Assembly: GCA_020441605.1 (NCBI GenBank)
Contig: JAGRLX010000297.1
Location: forward strand, 1-6,855
Reading direction: 5' to 3'
DNA length: 6,855 nt
Source: Alphaproteobacteria bacterium
Lineage (GTDB): Bacteria > Pseudomonadota > Alphaproteobacteria > Rhizobiales > Aestuariivirgaceae
In this document: in pieces, positions 1 through 6,338 of the stretch
How the letters are laid out: each line of letters opens with the position of its first letter
Position numbering within the stretch: the first letter of the stretch is position 1
Translations under genes and position numbers: made by a program
The notes under the pieces: generated by a model
Databases searched by the model: none
What the model was told of the DNA's origin: nothing
The model's input: the letters and a program-made list of their open reading frames with translations, nothing else

Positions 1-42
1 GGGAAGTCGGGTCTCAGGTCAGAACGCTTTCGCAAGGGGAAG

Positions 43-66
43 TGGCGGAGAGGAAGTCCGCCGAAC
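43..66 (-). repeat. Probable att remnant: 3' end of a tRNA-Ser-like sequence
   Basis: Read on the minus strand, positions 56-43 give CTTCCTCTCCGCCA. This has the form of a tRNA 3' end: a seven-base acceptor strand CCTCTCC (53-47), a discriminator G (46) and an encoded CCA (45-43), and it resembles tRNA-Ser genes of alphaproteobacteria as I remember them. GTTC (66-63) also falls at the spacing expected for the T-loop, but the T-stem does not pair and no body of a tRNA follows, so this is not a functional tRNA. Tyrosine recombinases often integrate at tRNA 3' ends and leave such a direct repeat at the far end of the element. The assignment as an attachment site is inference; the second copy is not in the window. 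Confidence 0.5.
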
Positions 67-70
67 TCAC

Positions 71-130
71 AGTATATTCCTATGATATTAATCAAAAAAA
101 CAACAATATAACAGATTCATACCACTTTTT
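71..130. other. AT-rich non-coding stretch inside the putative element end
   Basis: This stretch lies between the putative attachment remnant and the end of hsdR. A hand count gives 13 G or C in 60 bases, far below the surrounding genes. It contains a run of seven A and several TAT/ATA steps. Just inside it, TACCAC occurs at 120-125 and again at 132-137. I see no stem-loop followed by a T-run, so I do not call a rho-independent terminator for hsdR here. An AT-rich, bendable segment beside an attachment core would suit accessory protein binding such as IHF, but no specific site can be demonstrated. Confidence 0.4.
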
Positions 131-164
131 CTACCACAGGATGCTGCGATTGGTGCCCCTTGGC

Positions 165-1409
165 CTAGTTCGAATACAGGTCTCGCTGCATCCGACGATA
201 GGCATCTCGCACGACTGGCAGTCCGCCGAGCTTCGCCTTCCCCTCGCCAACGCTACCGAATCTTGCGGCTAGATACGAGACAAGCTTTCCTGACGCGAGT
301 TCGGCTTCGCCGTTGGTTTGGTAAGCCGACAGGATCGACAGAAGTAGTGTTCGCATGGCCTCGTTGGTTCCGTCCAGCCGGGAAGTCCTGACCCGCTCCG
401 CACGCTGTTCACGCGTTTTCGGGTCACTTGTGAACATCACGTAGCTCAACACGTCGAATAGATCGCTATTCGGAGCGTCGATAAGCTGGCGGATGTCTTC
501 CAGCCGGTCCTGATCGTAGCCACGGTCGGCGAGTTGTCCGAGGAAATGCTCGCGGTTGTCCGGGTCGCTCCAAATTGCTCGAAGCTGATCTTCGTCGCCG
601 ACAATGCCCGTCAGATCGCCAAACAGGCGCTCAAGAAATTCTGTCGCAGACAAGGGTTTTCCGTCCGGTCCCCAATACGTCGTCGTGGCGAGGTAGACGA
701 TCTTCCGCGCCTTGCCGTCCGAAAGCTTCACAACGATCTTGGGTATCGGGGGCGGCGGTTCTCCTGGCCCGTCCGGGCCATCCGGTCCCGACCCCGGCGG
801 TTCTGGTGGATCAGTCGGCGGATCGCGCGGGTCACCCGGCGGCTCTGGCGCCAAAGGCTCCCCGTCCCATTCCGGATCGTTGAAGTTCTCGTGCGCTTTC
901 ACGAAGTCCCAGATCGTGAAGAAGTCCTTCCCGTCGAAGGTCCGCGTTCCCCGGCCAATGATTTGCTTGAACTCGATCATGGAGCGGATCGGGCGCATCA
1001 GCACGATGTGGCGGACGTTCCGGGCGTCTACTCCGGTGGAGAGCTTGTGCGACGTGGTCAGGATCGTCGGGACGGTCTTCGAGTTGTCCTGGAAGGTCCG
1101 CAGCCATTGCTCCCCCACGGCACCATCGTTTGCCGTCACACGGTGGCAGTAGTTCGGGTCCCGGCTCGCCTTCACTTGGTTGATCTGGTCACGGACCAGA
1201 GCTGCATGGTCCTGTGTCGCGCAGAAGACCAACGTCTTCTGTCGCTGATCGATCTGGCCCATGAACTCCTTCACCCGGCTCAACTCCCGTTCGGGAATGA
1301 TGATCCGCGTGTTGAAGTCGCCCTCGGTGTAGGTCTTCTCTTCGTCGATCTCCCCAGCGATCACCTCGTCCGATCCGTCATAGACGTATTCGTCGATGGT
1401 GCTGGCCAT
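165..1409 (-). CDS. hsdR: HsdR C-terminal fragment (second motor domain and C-terminal domain)
   Basis: This is the downstream piece of the broken hsdR; 414 aa can be read from ATG 1409. True HsdR sequence in this frame begins earlier, at 1613 (C-H-R-G-G after the lesion), so the ATG is only the first plausible internal start. An AAGG eight bases before it could allow weak reinitiation. The fragment carries helicase motifs IV (residues 59-66), V (118-129) and VI (QIIGRGTR, 149-156), a 39-residue linker that is about half proline (185-223), and the EcoEI-type C-terminal domain thought to dock on the methyltransferase core. Without motifs I to III it cannot be an ATPase. Whether it is translated at all is unknown. 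Confidence 0.6.
   Translation of the reverse strand: MASTIDEYVYDGSDEVIAGEIDEEKTYTEGDFNTRIIIPERELSRVKEFMGQIDQRQKTLVFCATQDHAALVRDQINQVKASRDPNYCHRVTANDGAVGEQWLRTFQDNSKTVPTILTTSHKLSTGVDARNVRHIVLMRPIRSMIEFKQIIGRGTRTFDGKDFFTIWDFVKAHENFNDPEWDGEPLAPEPPGDPRDPPTDPPEPPGSGPDGPDGPGEPPPPIPKIVVKLSDGKARKIVYLATTTYWGPDGKPLSATEFLERLFGDLTGIVGDEDQLRAIWSDPDNREHFLGQLADRGYDQDRLEDIRQLIDAPNSDLFDVLSYVMFTSDPKTREQRAERVRTSRLDGTNEAMRTLLLSILSAYQTNGEAELASGKLVSYLAARFGSVGEGKAKLGGLPVVRDAYRRMQRDLYSN
741..857 (-). repeat. Low-complexity proline/glycine/acidic linker coding segment in hsdR
   Basis: Within the hsdR C-terminal half, 19 of 39 consecutive residues are proline, and most of the others are glycine, aspartate and glutamate (for example PPTDPPEPP and GPDGPDGPGEPPPP). 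It lies between the second helicase domain and the C-terminal domain, where EcoEI-like HsdR proteins have a variable linker. The DNA is correspondingly GC-rich and repetitive, with variants of GGCGGTTCT on the plus strand. It also creates long open frames on the opposite strand that are not genes. Confidence 0.7.
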
Positions 1410-1590
1410 CTGGCGGACCTTGAACGGGGTCAGGAAGCCATCGTCGATACCGTCGCGCAGGGCGTAGGTGTAGACCGGCTCGCCGAAATAGGCGTAGGTG
1501 TCAGCATTGTGCCTCCGCTTGGGTGTGGCGGTCAGGCCGAGCTGGACGGCAGGCTCGAAATGCTCCAGCAGCCGCCGCCATTCGCTTTCG

Positions 1591-2505
1591 TCATTGGCCC
1601 CGCCCCGGTGGCACGTCGATCACGATGAAGTCGAAGATGTCGGGCGGATACTGCATGTAGACTGGCTCGCGCTCGCCGGTCATGAAGGTCTGGAAGATCG
1701 TGAAGAACAGGCTCGCATTCTTCGGAGGCTTGCCCCGGTTCTTGCGGATCGTGCCGGGGTCGATCCGAGTGACGGCATCGCTGGGGAAGGCCGAAAAGGC
1801 ATTGTAGGCCTGATCGGCGAGGATGTTGCGGTCGGCAAGGAACAAGATGCGCGGGCGGCGGGTCGGCTCGCCCGACAGGTTCCAGCTGGACTGGAACAGC
1901 TTCCATGCGATCTGGAACGCGATTGAGGTCTTGCCGGTGCCGGTAGCGAGTGTCAGCAGGATGCGGCGGTCGCCGTTGGCAATCGCCTCCAATGCCGCTG
2001 TGATGGCCTTGTGCTGGTAGTAGCGCAGTTCCCACTTGCCGCCGTCTGTCTCGAACTCAACCGCGCCGAAGCGGTCGCGCCAGAGGTTTTGCTCGGCGAA
2101 GACCCGGTGCCAAAGCTCTTCGGGCGTCGGGAACGGCAGGGTCATGTCGCCTTCGGGCACGGTGCCGAGCGGCGGGGCCATGTCGATCTGGTACCACGTC
2201 AGACCGTTCGAGGCGAAGGCGAAGCGCGCGCCGAGACGGGCGGCATAGTCCTTGGCCTGCCCGATGCCCTCGCTATGGCTCAGGCCCGCGCGCTTGGCCT
2301 CTAGAACTGCCAGCTTGTGGCCGTTGTGGATGAGGACATAGTCGCAGGCCAGCCCCTTACCGCGCGTCCCGCCTGATTGGATGCGCCCCGGGCAGATGAC
2401 TTCACGACGCACTTTCGAGCCATTCTTGCCCCAGCCCGCCGCCGCGAGGACGGGGTCTATGCGCTCGGCGCGGGTATCAGCTTCGGTTTCGTCGTGAATA
2501 CTCAT
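1591..2505 (-). CDS. hsdR: HsdR N-terminal fragment (nuclease domain and first half of motor)
   Basis: This is the translatable 304-aa front piece of the broken hsdR. Residues 1-297 are genuine HsdR sequence: the PD-(D/E)xK nuclease core (D55, E69, K71, with Q83 and Y87), the Walker A P-loop at 187-193 and the motif Ia region around 221-233. The last seven residues, VPPGRGQ, come from the wrong frame before TGA at 1593-1591. The fragment lacks motif II onward, so it could bind nucleotide at best and should not translocate or restrict. The ATG is supported by its position 17 nt after hsdS and by the HsdR-like N terminus. The ribosome-binding site is weak, with ACGAG about eight bases upstream, which suggests translational coupling to hsdS. 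Confidence 0.75.
   Translation of the reverse strand: MSIHDETEADTRAERIDPVLAAAGWGKNGSKVRREVICPGRIQSGGTRGKGLACDYVLIHNGHKLAVLEAKRAGLSHSEGIGQAKDYAARLGARFAFASNGLTWYQIDMAPPLGTVPEGDMTLPFPTPEELWHRVFAEQNLWRDRFGAVEFETDGGKWELRYYQHKAITAALEAIANGDRRILLTLATGTGKTSIAFQIAWKLFQSSWNLSGEPTRRPRILFLADRNILADQAYNAFSAFPSDAVTRIDPGTIRKNRGKPPKNASLFFTIFQTFMTGEREPVYMQYPPDIFDFIVIDVPPGRGQ
1613..1617 (-). other. Frameshift site in the hsdR DECH box (apparent 2-base deletion)
   Basis: On the minus strand the bases read ATC GAC G TGC CAC CGG. Family members encode I-D-E-C-H-R here, which needs ATC GAC GAG TGC CAC CGG. Restoring GA (equivalently AG) rebuilds D-E-C-H and joins the two frames; no other small change gives the conserved motif. 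The site is not in a homopolymer or a clear tandem repeat. A ribosome shifting +1 would join the frames but still omit the motif II glutamate. Confidence 0.85.
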
Positions 2506-2522
2506 CTTCTTTACTCGTTACA

Positions 2523-3734
2523 TCATGTTAATTCGCCCGCGAAGGCTTTGTGCAAAAGGGACTGGCGGAGGTCATCAAGGTCGTGGAGCTTCTTTTTAGC
2601 CAATTCGGCCAAAGAGCTGCACGAAGTATGCGCTTCGTCGATCACACTTGCTATGCGCCTTTGTGCCTCCAGCGGCGGAAGCTCGAAACGATATGCGAAC
2701 ATGTGGTTTCGGTTTACTTTTGGCATCCCCGCGCGATCTGAACCCGAAATTGCATACTCTGTGAAATTGTTCCCCAATAGGAGATGAAACAGGAAATCCC
2801 TGTCCAGCCTAGCTGGCTTGGGCGTCAACGGATAAACATCCGCACTGCACAGCCCTTGAAAATCTGGTCTGGCCGCCTTTCTTAGATAGGGCCTGATCTT
2901 GCTGTAAAGGACGGTCTTTTCGTCAAAGAGATACTTCCCCGATTTCAACTTCTCTTCCCGTGCTGTTTTCACGTCAACGAGTTCATCCGTTCCCGTTATC
3001 ATGTTTCCCGCGCCGAGATGGAGCATGTCGGCATATTCATCCTCGCGCGGATCAACCAGACTAGAATTGATTTCGGCAACATCTGAGAGAATAACTTCCT
3101 CACGATCCGACCCCGAGTAAGCAAGCTCATCTGCCTTGATACTCTCAAACAACTCCTGCGCGTTTTGGAGGTTGGCCTCGGCGTGGGCGCGGGCGCAGGC
3201 GAGACCCTCGAAGGCCTCGTCCAGAACCGCAACAATCCGCTGTTGTTCTTCGAGCGGTGGGAGCGGGACTGGAAACTCAGCAAGCTGCTTGAACTTGAGG
3301 TTGTTGATGTTTGCGCCGTCCGATAGCCCGTCAATGAATGACCAATAAACGTCGCTTCTCAGAAGCCATTGGAGGTATCTAGGTAGGATTATTGGACGCG
3401 GAACAAGAAGCCCCATGAAACCGCCAAAGGCAAAATCCATCTCGTCTTCAATTAATGCTGTTTTGCCGAGGTGCTTCTTGCTTCCGCTTGCAGTGCAGAT
3501 AAGGAGCGATCCAGGGACAACCTTCTTGGCTTTCGGTACTTCGATGGCGGGGTCAATGTACCTGATCTCGGCGAGGTCAAGCTCACCCTTTGCCAAGTCC
3601 ACATTGTTGGCGCGAAGTACTGGCGTTCCGCCCGTTTCGACCTCATCGCCCTTCTTGTATGTCAATCCGCGCTTAAACTCGCAGATTTCTCCGAGGGGTA
3701 GAGTTTCCCATTTTTCCGCAGGTAAATCCTTCAC
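2523..3734 (-). CDS. hsdS: Type I restriction-modification specificity subunit HsdS
   Basis: HsdS supplies DNA recognition for the Type I complex; each of two target recognition domains (TRDs) reads one half of a split site, while HsdM methylates it. The protein is 403 aa, a normal length. Layout by residue: TRD1 about 10-160, ending in PVPLPPLEEQQRI; a helical conserved spacer about 161-205; TRD2 about 211-355, ending in FELPPLEAQRRI; and a second helical spacer to the end, with the typical HKAFAGELT terminus. The repeated PLPPLEEQ / LPPLEAQ motifs mark the two half-repeats. I chose GTG 3734 because it overlaps the hsdM stop as GTGA, has GGGGGA four bases upstream, and gives the expected N terminus; the frame stays open upstream only as a shadow of hsdM. 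Parts of the gene have clearly lower GC than hsdM (28-29 of 60 in two 60-base samples). The recognition sequence cannot be read from the protein. Confidence 0.93.
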   Translation of the reverse strand: MKDLPAEKWETLPLGEICEFKRGLTYKKGDEVETGGTPVLRANNVDLAKGELDLAEIRYIDPAIEVPKAKKVVPGSLLICTASGSKKHLGKTALIEDEMDFAFGGFMGLLVPRPIILPRYLQWLLRSDVYWSFIDGLSDGANINNLKFKQLAEFPVPLPPLEEQQRIVAVLDEAFEGLACARAHAEANLQNAQELFESIKADELAYSGSDREEVILSDVAEINSSLVDPREDEYADMLHLGAGNMITGTDELVDVKTAREEKLKSGKYLFDEKTVLYSKIRPYLRKAARPDFQGLCSADVYPLTPKPARLDRDFLFHLLLGNNFTEYAISGSDRAGMPKVNRNHMFAYRFELPPLEAQRRIASVIDEAHTSCSSLAELAKKKLHDLDDLRQSLLHKAFAGELT

Positions 3735-5179
3735 AGCATCCCCCGAATGTCTTCGAGGATTTGCGCCGTCTCGGCATCCCGAGCCAGCATGTCGGCGATG
3801 ATCTCTTCGGGGCTGCGCAGCGCCTCGGCCTCGGGCGCGTTGGGGTTCTTGACCGACAGATCGTAAGTGTCCTCGTTCAGATCGGTGCGATTCACGATCC
3901 AGCTTTTCGGCCCGTTCTGGCGGGTGCGTTGCAGCTCTACGAATTCCGCCAAGTCGTCGTCGTTCAGCGGATTGGTCTTGCCAAGGCTGCGGCCTGGATC
4001 GAGCTGGTAATACCAGATGTCCCGCGTTGGCGCGCCTTTCTCGAAGAACAGCACAACGGTCTTCACGCCCGCGCCCTGGAAGGTGCCTTGCGGGCAATCG
4101 AGGATGGTGTGCAACTCCGCCGCCTCCAGCAATTCCTTGCGCAGCGCGATAGAGGCGTTGTCGGTGTTGCTGAGGAATGTATTCTTGATGACCACGGCGG
4201 CGCGCCCGCCAGCCTTCAGCTTGCGAATGAAGTGTTGCAGGAACAGGTAGGCCGTCTCACCCGTGCGGATCGGGAAGTTTTGCTGCACCTCGCGCCGCTC
4301 GCCGCCGCCGAAGGGTGGATTGGCAAGGATGATGTCGTGGCGGTCCTTTTCCTGAATATCCATCACGTTCTCATTGAGCGTGTTGGAGTGGATCAGGTTC
4401 GGGGCTTCGATCCCGTGCAGGACCATGTTCATGATCCCGATGATATATGCGAGGCCCTTCTTCTCCTGCCCGAAGAAGGTTCTGGTTTGCAGCGTCTCGA
4501 AGTCCGAGGCAGAGAGGTTGTCGGTGCGCAGATAGTCGTAGGCCTCGCAGAGAAAGCCCGCCGAACCGCACGCCCCGTCATAGATCGTCTCGCCGATCTT
4601 CGGGGCCGTCACCCGGATCATCGCCCGGATCAGCGGGCGCGGTGTGTAATATTCGCCGCCATTGCGGCCCGCGTTACCCATGCGCCGGATGCGGGTCTCG
4701 TAGAGTTGCGAGAGTTCGTGCCGCTGGTCCTGCGTGTTGAAGGACAGGCCGTCGACCATCTCCAGCACGTCACGCAGGATGTATCCCGAGCGGAACTTGT
4801 TGCGCAACTCGGTGAATACTTCACCGATCTTATACTGGATTGTCCTCGGGCCGTCCGCCGACCGGCGAAAGTCTGCGAGGTAGGGGAACAGGTCCTGATC
4901 GACAAAGCGGATCAGATCGTCGCCGGTGCGAGCGGCGTTGTAGTCAAATTCGCCGTTGACCTTGGGCGCGGCCCATTCCTGCCAGCGAAAGCGGCCCTCG
5001 ATGATCGGGAGATAGTCTTCGCCGTTGAGTTCCGCTCGGTCCTGACGCTCGGTCTCCAGGTCGTCCAGGTATTTCAGGAACAGGACCCATGAAGTCTGCT
5101 CCACATAGTCAAGCTCGTTCGCGATGCCGTCTTCAGCCCTTAGGTCGCGTTCGATCTTGTTGAAGGCATTTTCGTACAT
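3731..5179 (-). CDS. hsdM: Type I restriction-modification DNA methyltransferase subunit HsdM
   Basis: HsdM is the N6-adenine methyltransferase of the Type I complex. It uses S-adenosylmethionine and acts as a dimer with one HsdS. The 482-aa protein begins with the typical HsdM N-terminal helical domain (MYENAFNKIERDL, ELDYVEQTSWVLFLKYLDDLE-type region, about 1-130). The catalytic domain has GGEYYTPRPLI (174-184), SAM-binding motif I DGACGSAGF (201-209) and catalytic motif IV NPPF (287-290). The region around IKNTFLSN (331-338) and FQGAGVKTVVLFFEKG is characteristic of one HsdM subgroup. ATG 5179 is preferred over an in-frame TTG at 5236 because homologues begin at this point. It overlaps hsdS by four bases, so the two subunits are probably translationally coupled. 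No damage is visible, so a functional M2S methyltransferase is predicted. Confidence 0.95.
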   Translation of the reverse strand: MYENAFNKIERDLRAEDGIANELDYVEQTSWVLFLKYLDDLETERQDRAELNGEDYLPIIEGRFRWQEWAAPKVNGEFDYNAARTGDDLIRFVDQDLFPYLADFRRSADGPRTIQYKIGEVFTELRNKFRSGYILRDVLEMVDGLSFNTQDQRHELSQLYETRIRRMGNAGRNGGEYYTPRPLIRAMIRVTAPKIGETIYDGACGSAGFLCEAYDYLRTDNLSASDFETLQTRTFFGQEKKGLAYIIGIMNMVLHGIEAPNLIHSNTLNENVMDIQEKDRHDIILANPPFGGGERREVQQNFPIRTGETAYLFLQHFIRKLKAGGRAAVVIKNTFLSNTDNASIALRKELLEAAELHTILDCPQGTFQGAGVKTVVLFFEKGAPTRDIWYYQLDPGRSLGKTNPLNDDDLAEFVELQRTRQNGPKSWIVNRTDLNEDTYDLSVKNPNAPEAEALRSPEEIIADMLARDAETAQILEDIRGML

Positions 5180-5242
5180 GTTACCGCTCGTTTTTCCCGC
5201 TCGCGGACATTGCCAAATTGCCACCGGCCCGGGCAACCGATT
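5180..5242 (-). promoter_or_regulatory. Short int-hsdM spacer with a tandem ATTGCCA repeat
   Basis: This 63-nt gap is the only non-coding interval upstream of hsdM, so any promoter or operator specific to the RM genes that is not inside int would be here. It contains ATTGCCA twice, at 5209-5215 and 5217-5223, separated by one base, and the palindrome GCCCGGGC at 5227-5234. I see no convincing -35/-10 pair and no terminator for int. The ribosome-binding site for hsdM is weak; GAGCGG lies a few bases before the ATG. Read-through transcription from the int side is the simplest interpretation. Confidence 0.3.
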
Positions 5243-6286
5243 TCAACGCAGGGCACCCACTTCAATCGCGTCGCTCATTTTCTTTATCAACTCGCCCTGC
5301 CGCTCTATCGAAACCGGAAGGTATGAGTTGATCGTTGTGGCCAAATGCTCGTGCCCAAGGTTCATGGACCACGACTTGCGTTGCTCCATCGATTCACAGA
5401 CCTTGTCGCCGAGCATCGCCAGCGTCTTGCGCAGGCTATGTGCATTGAACGCCCGCATCCCCGCCGCCACGAAGGCGCCCTTCACCACCGTGTTGATCGG
5501 CTGACCGTTGCCGTAGCACTCAGCAGATAGGCCCAACGCGGCGAACTGGCCGTTGCGGGTGCCAACCATCTGCTTGGGAAAGAGGGCGTCAGAGGGTCCA
5601 CGAAGGCAGTCTTGGCGCAGGTATGTCACCCAGGCTTCGAAGCAAGCGTGATACATCGGGTCGACCGGGAAGAACCACGTCATGATGGTCTTGCCGTTCT
5701 TCGTGTGAACCTCGCGCCCGTCCTGCATCACGCATCGGTCGACCAGGTCGACATGCTTCAGGCGCAGGGAGGCAATGGCGCTGTCCCGCGCGCCGGTCAG
5801 CATCGCAAAGGCAAAGATGGCCTTGTTGCGCCTTTCGACCTCGGTTGCTTCGGGCATCTGGCGGAAGGCATGGGCGCATTGCTCGGGCGAGGGATAGAAC
5901 ACGGGCCGGGGCGAATGGGCCGCGCGGGCCTCGCGGGCGTTGTTGTTGAAATAGGCGGCATCCTCGTAGGTCAGCTTCGATTTGTAGCCCTTCTGCGTGG
6001 CGAGCCAAAAGATGAAGCCCTTGACCAGCCTCAGAGTCGCATCCCGCGTAGTGACACCCAGCGGCTTGCTGGTGCGGGCGTTCCTGCGGGTTTCCAGATG
6101 CTTCTTGAACCGACCCGCCCAATCTCGGTGGAAGCTCTTGAAGGGTTTGAAGCCGATGGCCTCTTCGAACTCCACCAGAGCCGCCGCGACCTTGTCGAGT
6201 GTGGTTTCGTCGTGGCCCTTGGCGTCCTTGAGATAGGTCAGATATTCGCGCTTGATGCGCTCGTTTGCTTCGATGCGTTTGCGCAT
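5243..6286 (-). CDS. Tyrosine-type site-specific recombinase (integrase)
   Basis: This enzyme would integrate and excise the element by a covalent phosphotyrosine mechanism at att sites. The protein is 347 aa from ATG 6286. An N-terminal SAM-like, core-binding domain (about 10-115) contains a run of basic residues. The catalytic domain follows, with R167 in LTGARDSAIASL, a candidate lysine K196 or K199 in HTKNGKT, H283-x-x-R286 in AHSLRK, H312 in NLGHEH and the nucleophile Y322 in NSYLP. The order R-K-HxxR-H-Y is complete, so it looks active. ATG 6286 is chosen because AAGGAG lies 11 bases upstream; an in-frame TTG at 6319 precedes that signal. The gene is co-oriented with the HTH genes upstream and with hsdM downstream. 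I cannot assign it to a named integrase subfamily. Confidence 0.92.
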   Translation of the reverse strand: MRKRIEANERIKREYLTYLKDAKGHDETTLDKVAAALVEFEEAIGFKPFKSFHRDWAGRFKKHLETRRNARTSKPLGVTTRDATLRLVKGFIFWLATQKGYKSKLTYEDAAYFNNNAREARAAHSPRPVFYPSPEQCAHAFRQMPEATEVERRNKAIFAFAMLTGARDSAIASLRLKHVDLVDRCVMQDGREVHTKNGKTIMTWFFPVDPMYHACFEAWVTYLRQDCLRGPSDALFPKQMVGTRNGQFAALGLSAECYGNGQPINTVVKGAFVAAGMRAFNAHSLRKTLAMLGDKVCESMEQRKSWSMNLGHEHLATTINSYLPVSIERQGELIKKMSDAIEVGALR

Positions 6287-6297
6287 GGTTGTCCGTA

Positions 6298-6303
6298 CTC
6301 CTT
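6298..6303 (-). promoter_or_regulatory. Ribosome-binding site of the integrase
   Basis: AAGGAG on the minus strand lies 11 bases before ATG 6286. It is the best Shine-Dalgarno match in the window and decides the integrase start, because it lies downstream of the alternative TTG at 6319. The spacing is slightly long. Confidence 0.6.
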
Positions 6304-6338
6304 GAAGGGATAATTTCAACGGCGGTCGGCGGGTTCTC

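Larger units (their letters stand above)
165..2505 (-). pseudogene. hsdR: Type I restriction endonuclease motor subunit HsdR, frameshifted in motif II
   Basis: HsdR is the restriction and DNA-translocating subunit of a Type I system. It cuts DNA far from the recognition site after ATP-driven translocation, in complex with HsdM and HsdS. The reading frame from ATG 2505 breaks at 1613-1617 and continues in another frame to TAG 165-167. Adding two bases gives one protein of about 780 aa, a normal length for the EcoEI-like group. In repaired numbering: nuclease domain with D55, E69-A-K71 and QxxxY at 83-87; Walker A ATGTGKT 187-193; motif II D297-(E)-C-H; GLTATP 324-329; motif IV about 425-432; motif V about 484-495; QIIGRGTR 515-522; a proline-rich linker 551-589; then a C-terminal domain like the EcoEI R C-terminal region. 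The gene starts 17 nt after the hsdS stop. Everything except the frameshift looks well preserved, so the break is recent, phase-variable or a sequencing error. As written, no active HsdR can be made. Confidence 0.88.

Noticed and set aside
166..180. T-loop-like sequence (AGTTCGAAT) on the plus strand suggesting a tRNA
   Set aside because: The flanking five bases do not form a T-stem and no acceptor stem or CCA follows; it is the 3' end of hsdR (codons for Y-S-N).
42..272. Plus-strand 76-codon frame at the left end
   Set aside because: It starts inside the tRNA-like remnant, crosses the AT-rich spacer and runs antisense into the hsdR 3' end; there is no domain and no homology I recognise.
712..1152. 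Plus-strand frame with a collagen-like Gly-Pro-Ser run
   Set aside because: The repeat is the reverse complement of the proline-rich HsdR linker, which is the real coding sense.
1591..1620. Programmed ribosomal frameshift in hsdR
   Set aside because: There is no slippery sequence, and a +1 shift would still lack the motif II glutamate, so a plain deletion is more likely.
534..1628. Long plus-strand open frame (364 codons) opposite hsdR
   Set aside because: It is antisense to conserved HsdR motifs. The predicted protein is Arg/Val/Leu-rich with no recognisable fold, as expected for a GC-rich shadow frame.
2523..3734. Invertible hsdS switch
   Set aside because: There is only one hsdS, no partial second copy and no visible inverted repeats in the window; the two internal conserved regions have diverged.
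3761..5092. Long plus-strand open frame (443 codons) opposite hsdM
   Set aside because: It is a codon-bias shadow of a clearly recognisable HsdM; its product shows no domain or motif and no ribosome-binding site.
5180..5236. N-terminal extension of HsdM from TTG 5236
   Set aside because: The added residues do not resemble the family, which begins at MYENAF; the extension is probably non-coding spacer.
6287..6319. Integrase start at TTG 6319
   Set aside because: The AAGGAG ribosome-binding site lies downstream of it and points to ATG 6286.
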